Below, piece after piece: positions 1 to 9,299 of a DNA stretch of 64,000 bases (its first letter is position 1; each line of letters begins with the position of its first letter). The notes beneath the pieces were generated by a model, which saw only the letters and a list, made by a program, of their open reading frames with translations, was not told the DNA's origin and did not search any database. Made by a program: the position numbers and the translations under genes. Origin of the DNA: Methanomicrobiaceae archaeon (GTDB taxonomy: Archaea > Halobacteriota > Methanomicrobia > Methanomicrobiales > Methanomicrobiaceae); NCBI GenBank assembly GCA_016926855.1, contig JAFGNT010000008.1, positions 32,326 through 96,325 of the forward strand, read 5' to 3'.

Positions 1-227
1 TTGCCGCACATGTCGGCGACATGATAAAACTCGGCAAGCGCGATGATGATCTTGAAATGGGGCATGCACGCAGGGATCTCGACTGGGAGCGGCAGTTCGC
101 GGTCGCGATAAACCCCGCACGGGCGCGGCAGATCCGCGACGAGCGGTCCCCCGCAGATACGGATGCATGCACGATGTGCGGCGACTACTGCGCCCTTAAA
201 ATGGTCAACCGTCACTTCACCTTTTAA
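1..227 (+). CDS. thiC: phosphomethylpyrimidine synthase ThiC, 3' end only
   Basis: Frame 3 is open from the window edge to the stop at 225-227, so only the last 74 or so residues are present. They contain the ThiC C-terminal Cx2Cx4C motif (C-T-M-C-G-D-Y-C) that binds the [4Fe-4S] cluster used for radical SAM chemistry in this non-canonical family. The motif is followed by the typical A-L-K-M tail. ThiC converts aminoimidazole ribotide into the hydroxymethylpyrimidine phosphate of thiamin. The start and the catalytic barrel lie upstream of the window. The identification rests on the motif and its conserved surroundings (G-D-M-I-K-L-G before it) and is secure. Confidence 0.93.
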   Translation, partial: AAHVGDMIKLGKRDDDLEMGHARRDLDWERQFAVAINPARARQIRDERSPADTDACTMCGDYCALKMVNRHFTF

Positions 228-277
228 TACCGGGATCCCTATCATCACCCTTTTTTATCATCCCCGCACACCAGAAC

Positions 278-904
278 GTGATCATTGTGAAGATTGTTGC
301 ATCGGTCATGTCCCTGGACACGCTTGACGGTGCCGTGGCATCAGGCCCGGACCTCATCGAGATCCGCCTTGACGCGGCAGCCGGGGCCACCCCGGAGGAC
401 GTTGCACGGCTGCCCGTACCGGTGGTGGCGACACTCCGGAGCCGTGAGGAGGGGGGAGCGTTTGCACGCGATCCCGCGGAATGGTACGCAATCATCGAAC
501 CCTGGGCTGGCGTTGCGGCATTTATCGATATCGAGGAGCGGTTTTCCCGGTATGCGCCGGCAATCCGTGAGCGGGGCTCCGCCATCATTTCCTCGGTTCA
601 CCTCCCCGGAATGCCCGGCGAAGAGGAGCTTGCCGCCCTTGCCCGCCGGCTCCGTGAGTACGGGGATATCCCGAAGATCATCGTCACGCCGGCATCACGA
701 AAAGATGTGCTCGCCCTGCTCCGGTTCACCCTTGAGGGGGAAAAGCCGATCTGCACCGGGGTCCTGGGTGAGAAGTACCGCCACGCGAGAGTGCTCCTCG
801 CCCTCTACGGGTCGGAACTGGTATACTGCCACGCGGGAGTGCCGGCAGCACCCGGCCAGTACCCGGTCCATGTTATGAAGGAACTGCTGGATGCCCTCGC
901 ATGA
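278..904 (+). CDS. aroD: 3-dehydroquinate dehydratase, type I
   Basis: About 208 residues, the usual length for class I dehydroquinases. It removes water from 3-dehydroquinate to give 3-dehydroshikimate in the shikimate pathway. Visible family marks are I-E-I-R-L-D near residue 27, a T-L-R strand near 52, the active-site His in S-S-V-H (about 108), the Schiff-base Lys in I-P-K-I-I-V (about 133), and the C-terminal A-P-G-Q loop. The start is GTG at 278 or GTG at 287; the second gives the more usual M-K-I-V-A-S-V beginning. The stop overlaps the next gene by four bases (ATGA), so the pair is probably translated together, although the two products have no obvious pathway link. Confidence 0.93.
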   Translation: MIIVKIVASVMSLDTLDGAVASGPDLIEIRLDAAAGATPEDVARLPVPVVATLRSREEGGAFARDPAEWYAIIEPWAGVAAFIDIEERFSRYAPAIRERGSAIISSVHLPGMPGEEELAALARRLREYGDIPKIIVTPASRKDVLALLRFTLEGEKPICTGVLGEKYRHARVLLALYGSELVYCHAGVPAAPGQYPVHVMKELLDALA

Positions 905-1524
905 CTGACACCAGGGCATCACCGTCCTCCCCTCCGGAAGGCGTTTCCGACAAGGAGCGGCTCAGGATCCGGATGAAAGAGAAGCGGACGCAGATGCCTG
1001 CAGCCGAAACGGAGCGATGCAGCAGGCTTATCACAGAGCACCTTCTGTCCCTCTTAAACGGCCATCACACGGTGATGGTCTATGTATCAAAGGAGGGCGA
1101 GGCTGACACCCATGCGCTCATCGACGCGCTCATCAAACGGGAAATCGCCGTTGTCGTCCCGATTATCGAGCGTGAAACCACCAGCCTCCGCCTATCGTAC
1201 CTGAAAAACCGGGCACATCTCAGGGTGAGCACCTTCAATGTCCCCGAACCCATAGGAAACGAAATTGCGGCCGAACCCGGGGATATCGATGCCGCCGTCA
1301 TCCCTCTTGTCGGATTTGACAACCGGGGAAACCGCCTCGGGTACGGGGCGGGATACTACGACCGATTTTTATCCTCCCACCCCGACGTCCTGAGGATCGG
1401 CATCGGGTACGCCTGCCAGCAGGCGGACCGCATCCCCTGCGAGGAGTTTGATATCCGGATGGATTACATCATCACCGAAGAGGGGATCATCCGCTGTTCG
1501 GGCAAAGCCATCCGGCACGCATAA
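901..1524 (+). CDS. 5-formyltetrahydrofolate cyclo-ligase family protein
   Basis: 207 residues. The C-terminal half has the family signature: P-L-V-G-F-D, then [15 protein letters not shown] (about 138-155), with basic residues K-E-K-R near the N terminus. Family members convert 5-formyl-tetrahydrofolate to methenyl-tetrahydrofolate with ATP. Methanogens use mainly tetrahydromethanopterin, so the true substrate here is open (folate salvage or a pterin analogue). Translationally coupled to aroD by an ATGA overlap. The first 20 residues are poorly conserved in character and the functional start could lie slightly inside. Confidence 0.9.
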   Translation: MTDTRASPSSPPEGVSDKERLRIRMKEKRTQMPAAETERCSRLITEHLLSLLNGHHTVMVYVSKEGEADTHALIDALIKREIAVVVPIIERETTSLRLSYLKNRAHLRVSTFNVPEPIGNEIAAEPGDIDAAVIPLVGFDNRGNRLGYGAGYYDRFLSSHPDVLRIGIGYACQQADRIPCEEFDIRMDYIITEEGIIRCSGKAIRHA

Positions 1525-1689
1525 CAACGCATTGACATTCGGTCAGAAGGCCGCATGTGCATTAAAAAGGCCAAAATACCGTATCAGGGCACCCCATACT
1601 TTTCCGGCTGACAGGCCCGCCCCCAGCGGAGCGGACGGCAGTTCATTGCCCCCATGTCCCGCGAACGCAACAGAAACAACCACAGAAAT

Positions 1690-1700
1690 CTTTATATATT
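1690..1700 (+). promoter_or_regulatory. TATA box of the Cdc48-type ATPase gene
   Basis: The A/T tract TTTATATATT lies about 50 bases upstream of the ATG at 1745. A transcription start about 25 bases downstream (around 1718-1722) would leave a short leader that holds a GTGAGG Shine-Dalgarno-like sequence at 1731-1736. Inferred from archaeal promoter rules only. Confidence 0.6.
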
Positions 1701-1744
1701 GCAGTACCCTAACTATTGGTAAATATCACAGTGAGGCTTACTAT

Positions 1745-4183
1745 ATGGCACATTCACAGGATTTTGAAGTTACCGTCAAGGAGGCAGCGCACGAGGATGC
1801 GGGGCGTGGTATCGCCCGCCTTTCCATCGACCTGATGAAGGCGATGGGCCTCGTGAGCGGCGACGTCATCGAGATACAGGGCCGGAAGAAAGCGGCGGCA
1901 CTGGTAAAGCCGGGTTTCGGCCAGGATACCGGTCGGAATATCCTTCGTATCGACGGCACGGTGCGGAGCAACGCCCAGACCGGCATCGACGAGAAGGTCA
2001 GGATCCGCAGGGTCGAGGTCGAATATGCCGAAAAGGTTGTCGTTCAGCCGACCCAGCCAATCCGGCTGATGGGCGGCGAGGAGTATCTCAGCAGGCTGCT
2101 TCAGGGAAGGCTCATTGTCGAAGGGCAGAGCATCAGGGTCAACCTCCTCGGAAACCCCATCACATTTGTCATTGCCAAAGTCAAACCGAAAGGCATCGCG
2201 ATCGTCGGCCAGAAAACCTGGGTGGAGTTCAAGGAAACGCCGTACGAGCCTGAAGAAGGAGAAAAACCCGTATCCGATGTGCACTACGAGGATATCGGCG
2301 GGCTCGGGCGCGAACTCGACATGGTCAGGGAAATGATCGAACTGCCGCTCAGGCATCCCGAACTCTTCGAGCGCCTCGGCATCGACCCGCCCAAGGGCGT
2401 GCTTCTTTACGGGCCGCCGGGGACGGGGAAAACCCTGATTGCCAAGGCCGTTGCAAACGAAGTCGACGCCCACTTCATCACCCTCTCGGGCCCCGAGATC
2501 ATGAGCAAGTACTACGGGGAGAGCGAGGGAAAACTCCGTGAAGTGTTTGAAGAGGCGCAGGAACATGCACCGACAATCGTCTTCATCGACGAAATCGACT
2601 CGATCGCCCCGAAACGCGAAGACACCAAGGGCGAGGTGGAGCGGCGTGTTGTTGCGCAGCTGCTCTCGCTCATGGACGGGCTGAAAGGGCGCGGACAGGT
2701 AATCGTCATCGCCGCGACGAACATCCCCGACGCACTCGACCCGGCACTGCGCCGTGGGGGGCGCTTTGACAGGGAGATTGAGATAGGCATTCCCGATAAA
2801 AAAGGAAGGCTCGAAATTTTCCAGGTACACACCCGCGGTGTCCCGCTTGACCTTGAACGGGAAGGTGCAGGGCCGGGTGCCGGCCAGGATGAAGAGATCC
2901 TGCGAAAAGGATTCCTCGAACCCTTTGCCGAACGCACGCACGGATTTGTCGGTGCCGATATCGCACTCCTCGTCAAGGAAGCGGCCATGCATGCACTCAG
3001 GAAACATCTCGAGGGGATCAATATGGACGAGGAGATCCCGATCGAAGTCCTTGAAAAGATCCGGGTCAGCCGTGACGATTTCGAGGAGGCGCTCAGGCAT
3101 GTCGAACCGAGCGCGATGCGGGAGGTGCTCGTGGAAATTCCCGATGTCACCTGGGACGACGTGGGCGGCCTCGAGGAGGTCAAGAAGGATCTCGTGGAGG
3201 CGGTGGAATGGCCGCTTCTCTACCCCGAGATATTCGAGGCGCTCGATACACGGCCCCCGACCGGGATCCTCCTCTTCGGGCCGCCCGGCACCGGCAAGAC
3301 ACTCCTCGCGAAGGCCGTCGCGAACAAGAGCGAATGCAACTTCATCTCCGTGAAAGGACCTGAATTGCTCTCCAAGTGGGTGGGAGAGTCCGAAAAGGGC
3401 GTACGGGACATCTTCAGGAAGGCACGACAGGCCGCGCCGTCGATCATCTTCTTCGACGAAATCGACGCGCTCCTCCCGAAACGCGGCACCTTTATGGGTT
3501 CATCGCATGTTACGGAAAGCGTGGTATCCCAGATCCTCACCGAGATGGACGGCCTTGAAGAACTCGCGAACGTGATCGTGCTCGGGGCGACAAACCGGCC
3601 CGACATGCTCGATGACGCACTGATGCGCCCCGGACGGCTCGACCGCATCATCTATGTTCCGCCGCCCGATGCCGAGAGCAGGAAGAAGATCTTCGAGGTC
3701 TACCTCAGGAATGCATCGGCAATACTCACGGGCGACATCAGTATCGACGAGCTTGTCGAACGGACAGAAGGGTATGTCGGGGCCGATATCGAGGCGCTGG
3801 TGCGCGAAGCGAAGCTCGGAGCAATGCGCGATTTTGTCTCCACAATGGGAAGGAAAAGCGAGGAGGAGCGCAGGAACGCGCTGCCGAACGTCCGGGTAAC
3901 CCGGAAGCATATCGAGGACGCCCTCCTCAGAGTGAAGGGAACTCTTGACCAAGACGCCCTCGAAGAGCATGAGCAGAAGGCGTGGGAGATCATCTACGGG
4001 CAGGAGCAGCGTGCCATCCTCGAAAAAGCCGTGGAAGCACTCAGGCGGGCAGAATTCGGAGAGGACGGAGAAGAACAAAAGGTACAGGCAGATGAGCTCC
4101 GGGCACTGGCATTTGCCCGGCACAAGGATTTCCCAAAAATAAAGAAGCTCACGGAGGAGCTTCTTCTGGTACTTGCGCACTAA
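1745..4183 (+). CDS. Cdc48/VAT-type AAA+ ATPase
   Basis: 812 residues from ATG 1745; an upstream extension is open but lacks family sequence and would cross the TATA box. The order is an N domain (about 1-190, double-psi barrel and clam), the D1 ATPase with Walker A G-P-P-G-T-G-K-T near residue 223 and Walker B F-I-D-E-I-D, then the D2 ATPase with a second identical Walker A near 512 and F-F-D-E-I-D, each followed by arginine-finger regions (G-R-F-D and G-R-L-D). Hexamers unfold proteins for the proteasome and other targets in the archaeal cytoplasm. Monocistronic: a TATA box precedes it and the next gene is 125 bases away with its own ribosome site. Confidence 0.97.
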   Translation: MAHSQDFEVTVKEAAHEDAGRGIARLSIDLMKAMGLVSGDVIEIQGRKKAAALVKPGFGQDTGRNILRIDGTVRSNAQTGIDEKVRIRRVEVEYAEKVVVQPTQPIRLMGGEEYLSRLLQGRLIVEGQSIRVNLLGNPITFVIAKVKPKGIAIVGQKTWVEFKETPYEPEEGEKPVSDVHYEDIGGLGRELDMVREMIELPLRHPELFERLGIDPPKGVLLYGPPGTGKTLIAKAVANEVDAHFITLSGPEIMSKYYGESEGKLREVFEEAQEHAPTIVFIDEIDSIAPKREDTKGEVERRVVAQLLSLMDGLKGRGQVIVIAATNIPDALDPALRRGGRFDREIEIGIPDKKGRLEIFQVHTRGVPLDLEREGAGPGAGQDEEILRKGFLEPFAERTHGFVGADIALLVKEAAMHALRKHLEGINMDEEIPIEVLEKIRVSRDDFEEALRHVEPSAMREVLVEIPDVTWDDVGGLEEVKKDLVEAVEWPLLYPEIFEALDTRPPTGILLFGPPGTGKTLLAKAVANKSECNFISVKGPELLSKWVGESEKGVRDIFRKARQAAPSIIFFDEIDALLPKRGTFMGSSHVTESVVSQILTEMDGLEELANVIVLGATNRPDMLDDALMRPGRLDRIIYVPPPDAESRKKIFEVYLRNASAILTGDISIDELVERTEGYVGADIEALVREAKLGAMRDFVSTMGRKSEEERRNALPNVRVTRKHIEDALLRVKGTLDQDALEEHEQKAWEIIYGQEQRAILEKAVEALRRAEFGEDGEEQKVQADELRALAFARHKDFPKIKKLTEELLLVLAH

Positions 4184-4308
4184 AAAAACGCACGCGAGGC
4201 GCCATGATAAACGGTGTCGATGCCGGGGACAGCCGCCCGTCCCCCGGCTCGTACAGACACTGTTAATAGGCATGCCTTCGATACTTCGCCACCAGAGGTG
4301 GAGGAAAA

Positions 4309-5208
4309 ATGGTGATCACACTTCGGGAGTATCTTGACAAAACCGGAGCCGGAGAGCAGCTGAAGGACCTGATCGTTCTTATCGCACGACAGGCGGTGCC
4401 GATCCGGGAAGCATTTCTGCACAATCAGTCTTATGCTAAATCGTTCAATGCTTCAGGCGAACAGCAGGCAGCACTTGATGAGTGGTCAGACAGGCATATC
4501 ACGAAGGTGCTCGAAGCCTCGGGCCTTGTAGCGGAGCTTGCCTCAGAGGAACAACCCGATATCGTCAGGTTTCCCGGGGCACGGGCAGAGTATGCAGTTG
4601 TTATGGACCCACTCGATGGTTCCTCTCTGATACAGGTGAATCTCGCGGTGGGGACGATCGTCGGCATTTACGAGAGCGGCGGTGTGCTTCAGAAAGGAGA
4701 GAACCTGAAAGCGGCCATGTATATGCTCTACGGGCCGATGACCGTACTGACTCTCACCGTCGGAGAAGGCGTGTACATCTTCGCCCTTAACGAGGAGAGC
4801 GAGTATATCCTGCTCTCGGGGCTCGTGCAGATGCCGGAAGGCAAACTGTACGGAAGCGGGGGCCTGAGGACGGAGTGGACCGACGCCCACGCGTTCTGCA
4901 TCGATACAATCGAACATGACGGCGCCAAGCTGCGGTATTCCGGGTCCTTTGTCGCCGATTTCCACCAGATCCTGAAATATGGCGGCGTCTACTGTTATCC
5001 CGCACTGAAGGAGAAAAAGGGCGGAAAACTGCGCCTCCTCTTCGAAGCCATACCCATCGGGTTCATCGCCGCACAGGCGGGAGGGGCCATCAGTAACGGG
5101 GCCGGAAATCTCCTCGGTGTCCAGCCGTCATCCGTCCATCAGCGGACACCCCTGTATGTCGGCAGCAAAGGGCTTATCCGGAGAATGGAAGAGCTCCTGA
5201 GAGAGTGA
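4309..5208 (+). CDS. fbp: fructose-1,6-bisphosphatase, class I
   Basis: 299 residues. Hydrolyses fructose-1,6-bisphosphate to fructose-6-phosphate in gluconeogenesis. The metal-binding motif M-D-P-L-D-G-S-S sits at about 99-106, with the family phosphate-site region Y-S-G-S-F-V-A-D and K-Y-G-G further on and G-K-L-R-L-L-F-E-A near the C terminus. The start is decided by AGGTGGAG a few bases before the ATG. Class I enzymes occur in only some methanogens (others use the bifunctional aldolase/phosphatase), so this gene suggests a dedicated phosphatase here. Somewhat shorter than the roughly 330 residues of bacterial homologues. Confidence 0.95.
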   Translation: MVITLREYLDKTGAGEQLKDLIVLIARQAVPIREAFLHNQSYAKSFNASGEQQAALDEWSDRHITKVLEASGLVAELASEEQPDIVRFPGARAEYAVVMDPLDGSSLIQVNLAVGTIVGIYESGGVLQKGENLKAAMYMLYGPMTVLTLTVGEGVYIFALNEESEYILLSGLVQMPEGKLYGSGGLRTEWTDAHAFCIDTIEHDGAKLRYSGSFVADFHQILKYGGVYCYPALKEKKGGKLRLLFEAIPIGFIAAQAGGAISNGAGNLLGVQPSSVHQRTPLYVGSKGLIRRMEELLRE

Positions 5209-5426
5209 TTAAAACCCCGTGTATCCGGAGGAGGGACCGCGCTCTTTCGTTTTGCCCCCGTAGCCCGGCAGCAGGGTGCCGGAAACTCCCCGTGACACGA
5301 ATTCCCGTTCGGGTGGCGAAATAGCAAATCAACGTTTTACAGCGCGATTTGAACCACAGAGAACGGGATTTCCGGGACAGGAGTCGGGGCAAACTTTAAT
5401 TAGATTCCGCCACCACATAACGGAAG

Positions 5427-5663
5427 ATGGTTAATAGCATTGTATTGCCGATAAAGAAGGTTTTTGCACTCGTTGATTCAAAAATAGTCGTCGAAATAAA
5501 GGATGAAGAACGCAAACTGCAGGGAAGACTCATTGCCGTCGACGAACACCTCAACATTCACATGGATCAGACAACCGAATATATTCATGACCAGCGGGGA
5601 AGGACACTCGGCACCGTCGTGATACGGGGAAGCAATATTCTGACCATCGCTCCTGTAATCTGA
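5427..5663 (+). CDS. Sm-like (LSm) RNA-binding protein
   Basis: 78 residues with both Sm motifs: Sm1 as K-L-Q-G-R-L-I-A-V-D-E-H-L-N-I, and Sm2 as G-T-V-V-I-R-G-S-N-I-L-T-I. Archaeal Sm proteins form six- or seven-membered rings that bind U-rich RNA. An upstream A/T tract (CTTTAATTA, near 5394) about 30 bases before the ATG is the likely TATA box. The following winged-helix gene begins 6 bases after the stop, so the two are probably one transcript. Confidence 0.92.
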   Translation: MVNSIVLPIKKVFALVDSKIVVEIKDEERKLQGRLIAVDEHLNIHMDQTTEYIHDQRGRTLGTVVIRGSNILTIAPVI

Positions 5664-5669
5664 TTGCAT

Positions 5670-6011
5670 ATGCCCGATATCGAGGACCAGGCGTTTCGCG
5701 TTATCCAGTCCCGTTCCAAGGGAGTGCTCCAGAGCGAACTCTGGAAACTCCTGGAGATCGATAGCAGAAAATGCTCCCGGGTCGTGAAAAAACTGCTCGA
5801 TGAAGAGCTGATAGAGCGTATCGAGTACAAAAAGGAAGGGATCAACACATACCTGCTCCGTGCAAAGAAGCGCGCGGTTAATCCGGCTCTCCTCCTCGCA
5901 GGAGGCGATCTTATCCCCTGTATCGCCTGTGAAAACGACTGCGTGGTTGAACAGTGCGCCCAGCTCACCGACTGGTTGTACCAGCTCGCAATCGAGGAAT
6001 TTAACGAATAG
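5670..6011 (+). CDS. winged-helix protein with C-terminal cysteine cluster
   Basis: 113 residues from ATG 5670 (a TTG at 5664 is also in frame). Residues about 5-70 look like an archaeal winged helix (V-L-Q-S-E-L-W-K-L, then R-K-C-S-R-V-V-K-K-L as recognition helix and a Y-L-L-R wing). The tail after residue 85 carries C-x2-C-x4-C-x4-C (C-I-A-C-E-N-D-C-V-V-E-Q-C), which could bind Zn or an Fe-S cluster. Likely a transcription regulator or RNA polymerase-related factor cotranscribed with the Sm-like gene. The family name is not certain. Confidence 0.75.
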   Translation: MPDIEDQAFRVIQSRSKGVLQSELWKLLEIDSRKCSRVVKKLLDEELIERIEYKKEGINTYLLRAKKRAVNPALLLAGGDLIPCIACENDCVVEQCAQLTDWLYQLAIEEFNE

Positions 6012-6019
6012 GACACAAA

Positions 6020-6027
6020 TTTTTTTT
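6020..6027 (+). terminator. T-run terminator after the Sm/HTH pair
   Basis: Eight consecutive T residues begin nine bases after the stop codon of the winged-helix gene. Archaeal RNA polymerase terminates at such oligo-T tracts without needing a hairpin. No stem was seen. Confidence 0.5.
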
Positions 6028-6067
6028 CACAAGCGTTAAGATACGGAAGGCTCGTACCTATGCACGA

Positions 6068-6592
6068 TTGCCACCCGACACTACCGCCGGCGAGAGAGCA
6101 TCGTCGCAGGTTACTGCCACTATCCTCCTTGTCGGCCTGACAATCGTTCTTGCCCTGCTTGTGCTGCTTTTTTTCAAGCTTCCCGCTCTGTCATGGGGAT
6201 CCCCCGCACCCCCGGCGGTATTCGTTGTCTGTTTTATCGGGCACTATGACGAAACGCATCCCACCCACCTGAATTACGACAGCCGGATTGTCCTTGAACA
6301 CCGGGGGACAACGGACGTTGAAAACAGCATGCTCTCCGCAGAGATTTACGCGAACGACGCGCTTCTCCCCTGCCGCATCGAGACGATGAACGGACACGAT
6401 TTCATCAGCACGCCCCACTATGGCGTACAGCGGATGTGGGGATCGGGATGCAGCAGCCTCGTGTGGCGGCCCGGGGAGAAGACAGGTGTCGATCTGGCGG
6501 ACGGTTCCATCCATCCCGGCGATACGATCCGGGTTGACATTCTGCAGAATCCGACAGGCGTGGTGATATCCCGCCACAGCTGCATCGCGTGA
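6068..6592 (+). CDS. archaeal type IV pilin-like protein
   Basis: 174 residues if the TTG at 6068 is the start; no ATG or GTG exists upstream in frame after the previous stop. The N terminus is short and polar (G-E-R-A-S-S-Q-V-T-A) followed by a 20-plus-residue hydrophobic helix (T-I-L-L-V-G-L-T-I-V-L-A-L-L), the class III (prepilin) signal arrangement of archaeal pilins. The rest is a beta-rich extracytoplasmic domain ending in G-D-T-I-R-V-D-I-L. Single gene without pilus machinery nearby. The rare start or an N-terminal sequencing slip leaves the exact N terminus uncertain. Confidence 0.7.
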   Translation: MPPDTTAGERASSQVTATILLVGLTIVLALLVLLFFKLPALSWGSPAPPAVFVVCFIGHYDETHPTHLNYDSRIVLEHRGTTDVENSMLSAEIYANDALLPCRIETMNGHDFISTPHYGVQRMWGSGCSSLVWRPGEKTGVDLADGSIHPGDTIRVDILQNPTGVVISRHSCIA

Positions 6593-6689
6593 ACAGGGGA
6601 GGCAATCGGCCCCGTGCACAGGAAAAGACCGGGATATCCGTGGCTTTAATTATTCCCCTGTATAATTCTACACACAGAGAGGGTGATCC

Positions 6690-7856
6690 ATGCAGGCAGA
6701 GACTCCTCGTAAACAAAATTCACGATTACTGTTCAGAACCATAACACGAGCACCCCTTACGGCCGCACACCATCTGGCAATGACTTATCCGCCACTAAGG
6801 CGGCTCTATTTTAAGCACTATGCATCATACAAATCCCTCCACTATATGCTGAAAAAGCGCCTGAATATACTCTATCCGGTCAACGTCCAGTGGCTTGCAA
6901 CGTACAACTGTAATTTTTCCTGTATTCACTGCGAAGCGAGTGCCGGAACAACAAAAGTTTCCGAACTGACGACTGAAGAGGTTTTTTCACTGGTCGATGA
7001 ACTTGCCGCGATGCGAGTGAAACACCTGCTGATTAGCGGTGGCGAACCCCTCCTCCGGAATGACATCTTTGATATTATCCGCCATATCAGGGAAGCCGGG
7101 ATGCAGTATGGGATTGCAACCAACGGCTACCTTGTCTCGCGCTATCATGACGAGTTCCGGAAGTATCCACCGGAACTCTATTTTACAAGCATCGACGGCC
7201 TTTCCGAAGCAAATGACCGGATACGCGGAATGCCCGGAGCCTTCCGGAACTGCATGGCAGCCCTTGAATTTTTCCGCTCCATCAATGTGCCGCTCCGCAT
7301 CGTCAATACCGTTGCGCTCCCCGGCACCATCGAAACGCTTCCTGAAATGAAAACCGTCCTGCAGCAGTCCGCTGCAACACTCTGGAGCATCGCACTTCCT
7401 ATTCCGGTGGGAAGAGCAAAGGAGAACAATGCCATGTCCTTAAACAACGACCAGATACGCACTCTTTTTTCCTTTATCGCTGCTGCACGCAGGGAAATGA
7501 ATGTTGAGCTCACTGAGGACGCCGGCTATCTCGGCTGTCTTGCAGACCGGGTGCGGTCGGAACCGTTTTTCTGTGGTGCCGGATTAAAAAGCTGTGCTAT
7601 TATGCCGGACGGCGAAGTGCTCGGATGCCAGATCGCCTATGACGCTTCATATTCCGAAGGGAATATCCGCACAACACCATTCCGTGAAATTTGGGAGAAA
7701 GGCTTTTCCCGGTTCAGAAATCCATCCTTTGATGCCTCCTGCAGAGAGTGCCCGTACGTGCGCCCCTGTCGCAACGGATGCTGGGGGATGCGGCTCGGTG
7801 ATAAACATTGCCTGCGGGAGATATGGGATGATCCAGAGTATTGTAAGAAGATATAG
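6690..7856 (+). CDS. radical SAM/SPASM protein
   Basis: 388 residues. The SAM-cluster motif C-N-F-S-C-I-H-C is at about residue 72-79, followed by the glycine-rich I-S-G-G-E-P-L strand. A SPASM-type C-terminal region has scattered cysteines (F-F-C-G-A-G, G-C-Q-I-A, C-R-E-C, R-P-C-R-N-G-C) for auxiliary [4Fe-4S] clusters. SPASM enzymes typically modify peptides or small cofactors, for example by C-C or thioether bonds, or in heme and PQQ pathways. The next gene starts inside the 3' end (29-base overlap), so the two very likely act together. No peptide precursor ORF was seen beside it, so the substrate is unknown. A TATA-like TTTAATTATT lies at about 6645. Confidence 0.88.
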   Translation: MQAETPRKQNSRLLFRTITRAPLTAAHHLAMTYPPLRRLYFKHYASYKSLHYMLKKRLNILYPVNVQWLATYNCNFSCIHCEASAGTTKVSELTTEEVFSLVDELAAMRVKHLLISGGEPLLRNDIFDIIRHIREAGMQYGIATNGYLVSRYHDEFRKYPPELYFTSIDGLSEANDRIRGMPGAFRNCMAALEFFRSINVPLRIVNTVALPGTIETLPEMKTVLQQSAATLWSIALPIPVGRAKENNAMSLNNDQIRTLFSFIAAARREMNVELTEDAGYLGCLADRVRSEPFFCGAGLKSCAIMPDGEVLGCQIAYDASYSEGNIRTTPFREIWEKGFSRFRNPSFDASCRECPYVRPCRNGCWGMRLGDKHCLREIWDDPEYCKKI

Positions 7857-8847
7857 GGCCATTCCCCTCCGTCGACGACTGTTGATACAGCGCTTGCTCT
7901 TTCCGATCTTTGCCATATCCCGTTTAAGGCGGGAGTCCTACTTTAATCTCTACCGTATCACAGGCGATCAGGAAATGTGGTACTGCACATCCCACGCGAT
8001 CTCTCCGTACATAATGAGCGTGTTTTTCCCCGGAGCCCACCTTGAAAACGCGGGCAGGATTTATATATGGAATTTACCGTCCTTTGTAAGGAACCGCCAG
8101 AACGTCATCGTGGATATGGACAGGTTTTTTTCCTTCCTCTTTCCGGGTGCGATGTTTACCTTTCCCTGGATCCAGCAGGTGCTGGATCTCAGCATCCCCA
8201 TGCATAACATTATGAAGCATATCAGGGAAAGCAAAAAATTTTCGAAATACGAGTGTGAAATCTCCCAAGATCCCAGAGATCTGCGTTTTTTTCATGATGC
8301 TATGTATACTCAGTTCGTCCGTGAACGTTTCGGGGATCAGGCGGTTGTCCCCGAACTTGAAAGAATCAGGTTCCTCTTTCCCGGAACGGAAGTGCTTTTC
8401 GTCACAGAGTCAGGACAGCGCGTCGGAGGATCGATCGGCATGCCCGACGGCGATACGTACCGGTGGCTGTATACCGCAATCATCGATGACCGGTACCGGA
8501 AAAAAGGAGCACTCTCTGCGGCATATTATTTCGGGATTTTGCGGGCAAAAGAAACCGGGGCACGCTCCATTGATTTAGGATTGAGCAGGCCGTTCCTGTC
8601 GGATGGTGTCGCCCTTTATAAGCGAAAATGGCGTGCCACCATGAAGCTCGAAAATCAGACACGGCGCTGGTTCCTGCTATCTAACATCGAGAAAGAACAC
8701 CTGATCGTGCTCATCGACGGATCGCTCACGGCTCTTGTCACATCGTGGGATGATCCTTATATCAAACTTTACCGGGATTCACAGATTGCATTTAAAATCA
8801 TTCCACCTGCAGAAGAATCCGCCCGGACACTCCCGAAGGACACGTGA
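7828..8847 (+). CDS. GNAT/Fem-like acyltransferase domain protein
   Basis: 339 residues from ATG 7828; a much longer in-frame extension would lie inside the radical SAM gene and has no sense. The C-terminal half has the acyltransferase-like pattern with G-G-S-I-G-M, then Y-R-K-K-G-A-L-S-A-A-Y-Y-F-G and I-D-L-G-L-S-R-P, as in GNAT/FemAB folds that move acyl or aminoacyl groups from CoA or tRNA. The N-terminal half is basic (R-R-Y-R, R-R-R-L-L-I-Q-R) with aromatic-rich stretches. Overlap with the SPASM gene implies a two-step modification pathway. The assignment of the fold is by pattern only. Confidence 0.7.
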   Translation: MIQSIVRRYRAIPLRRRLLIQRLLFPIFAISRLRRESYFNLYRITGDQEMWYCTSHAISPYIMSVFFPGAHLENAGRIYIWNLPSFVRNRQNVIVDMDRFFSFLFPGAMFTFPWIQQVLDLSIPMHNIMKHIRESKKFSKYECEISQDPRDLRFFHDAMYTQFVRERFGDQAVVPELERIRFLFPGTEVLFVTESGQRVGGSIGMPDGDTYRWLYTAIIDDRYRKKGALSAAYYFGILRAKETGARSIDLGLSRPFLSDGVALYKRKWRATMKLENQTRRWFLLSNIEKEHLIVLIDGSLTALVTSWDDPYIKLYRDSQIAFKIIPPAEESARTLPKDT

Positions 8848-8930
8848 CGTGCGATCCGTGGTACTACGGAACGGTCCTGCCTCGGTGTCAACTTTTTTTA
8901 CCTTATACCAGTAGACAGTACCCGGGAACC

Positions 8931-9299
8931 ATGCAGGTCAATAGTAAACGATACGGGCTGTATCTTATCCGCTGGCAGCTTTCCACCCCCATTCTTGCCG
9001 GAGTGCTCTATATTCTCGCCGCAATGGATGCACTCACCGCCACTGTCATAGCGAACCTCATCGGCGGACTGATCTTCTTCTGGGTCGATCGGTTCATCTT
9101 CACGTCGCAGTCACTCGCCGCCCAGTGGGAGGTGCGGGATAAAATCCGCTGTGTCGACTGCGGAGCTCTCGCCCGCGGCTACCGCCTCGTTCGGACGGAT
9201 AATTACGACCGTTCCGGCGACCACGCGCCGCAGTTCCGGTGCGAGAAGTGTTCGATCCGGAAATCCGAGGATTTGAAAAAGCGCGGCATTAACCATTAG
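8931..9299 (+). CDS. GtrA-like membrane protein with zinc ribbon
   Basis: 122 residues from ATG 8931, which is preceded by an A/T tract (TTTTTTTACCTTATACC). Two membrane helices are visible: about residues 15-32 (P-I-L-A-G-V-L-Y-I-L) and 38-57 (A-N-L-I-G-G-L-I-F-F-W-V-D-R-F-I-F), the second ending as GtrA-family helices do. The cytoplasmic tail has two cysteine pairs, C-V-D-C-G and C-E-K-C, spaced like a zinc ribbon. Short GtrA-like proteins are linked to movement of lipid-linked sugars, but this one has only half the usual four helices. Function unknown. Confidence 0.6.
   Translation: MQVNSKRYGLYLIRWQLSTPILAGVLYILAAMDALTATVIANLIGGLIFFWVDRFIFTSQSLAAQWEVRDKIRCVDCGALARGYRLVRTDNYDRSGDHAPQFRCEKCSIRKSEDLKKRGINH

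Noticed and set aside
1754..3100. 448-codon minus-strand frame opposite the Cdc48-type ATPase
   Set aside because: Complementary-strand shadow of a well-identified gene; no start signal and no recognisable domain.
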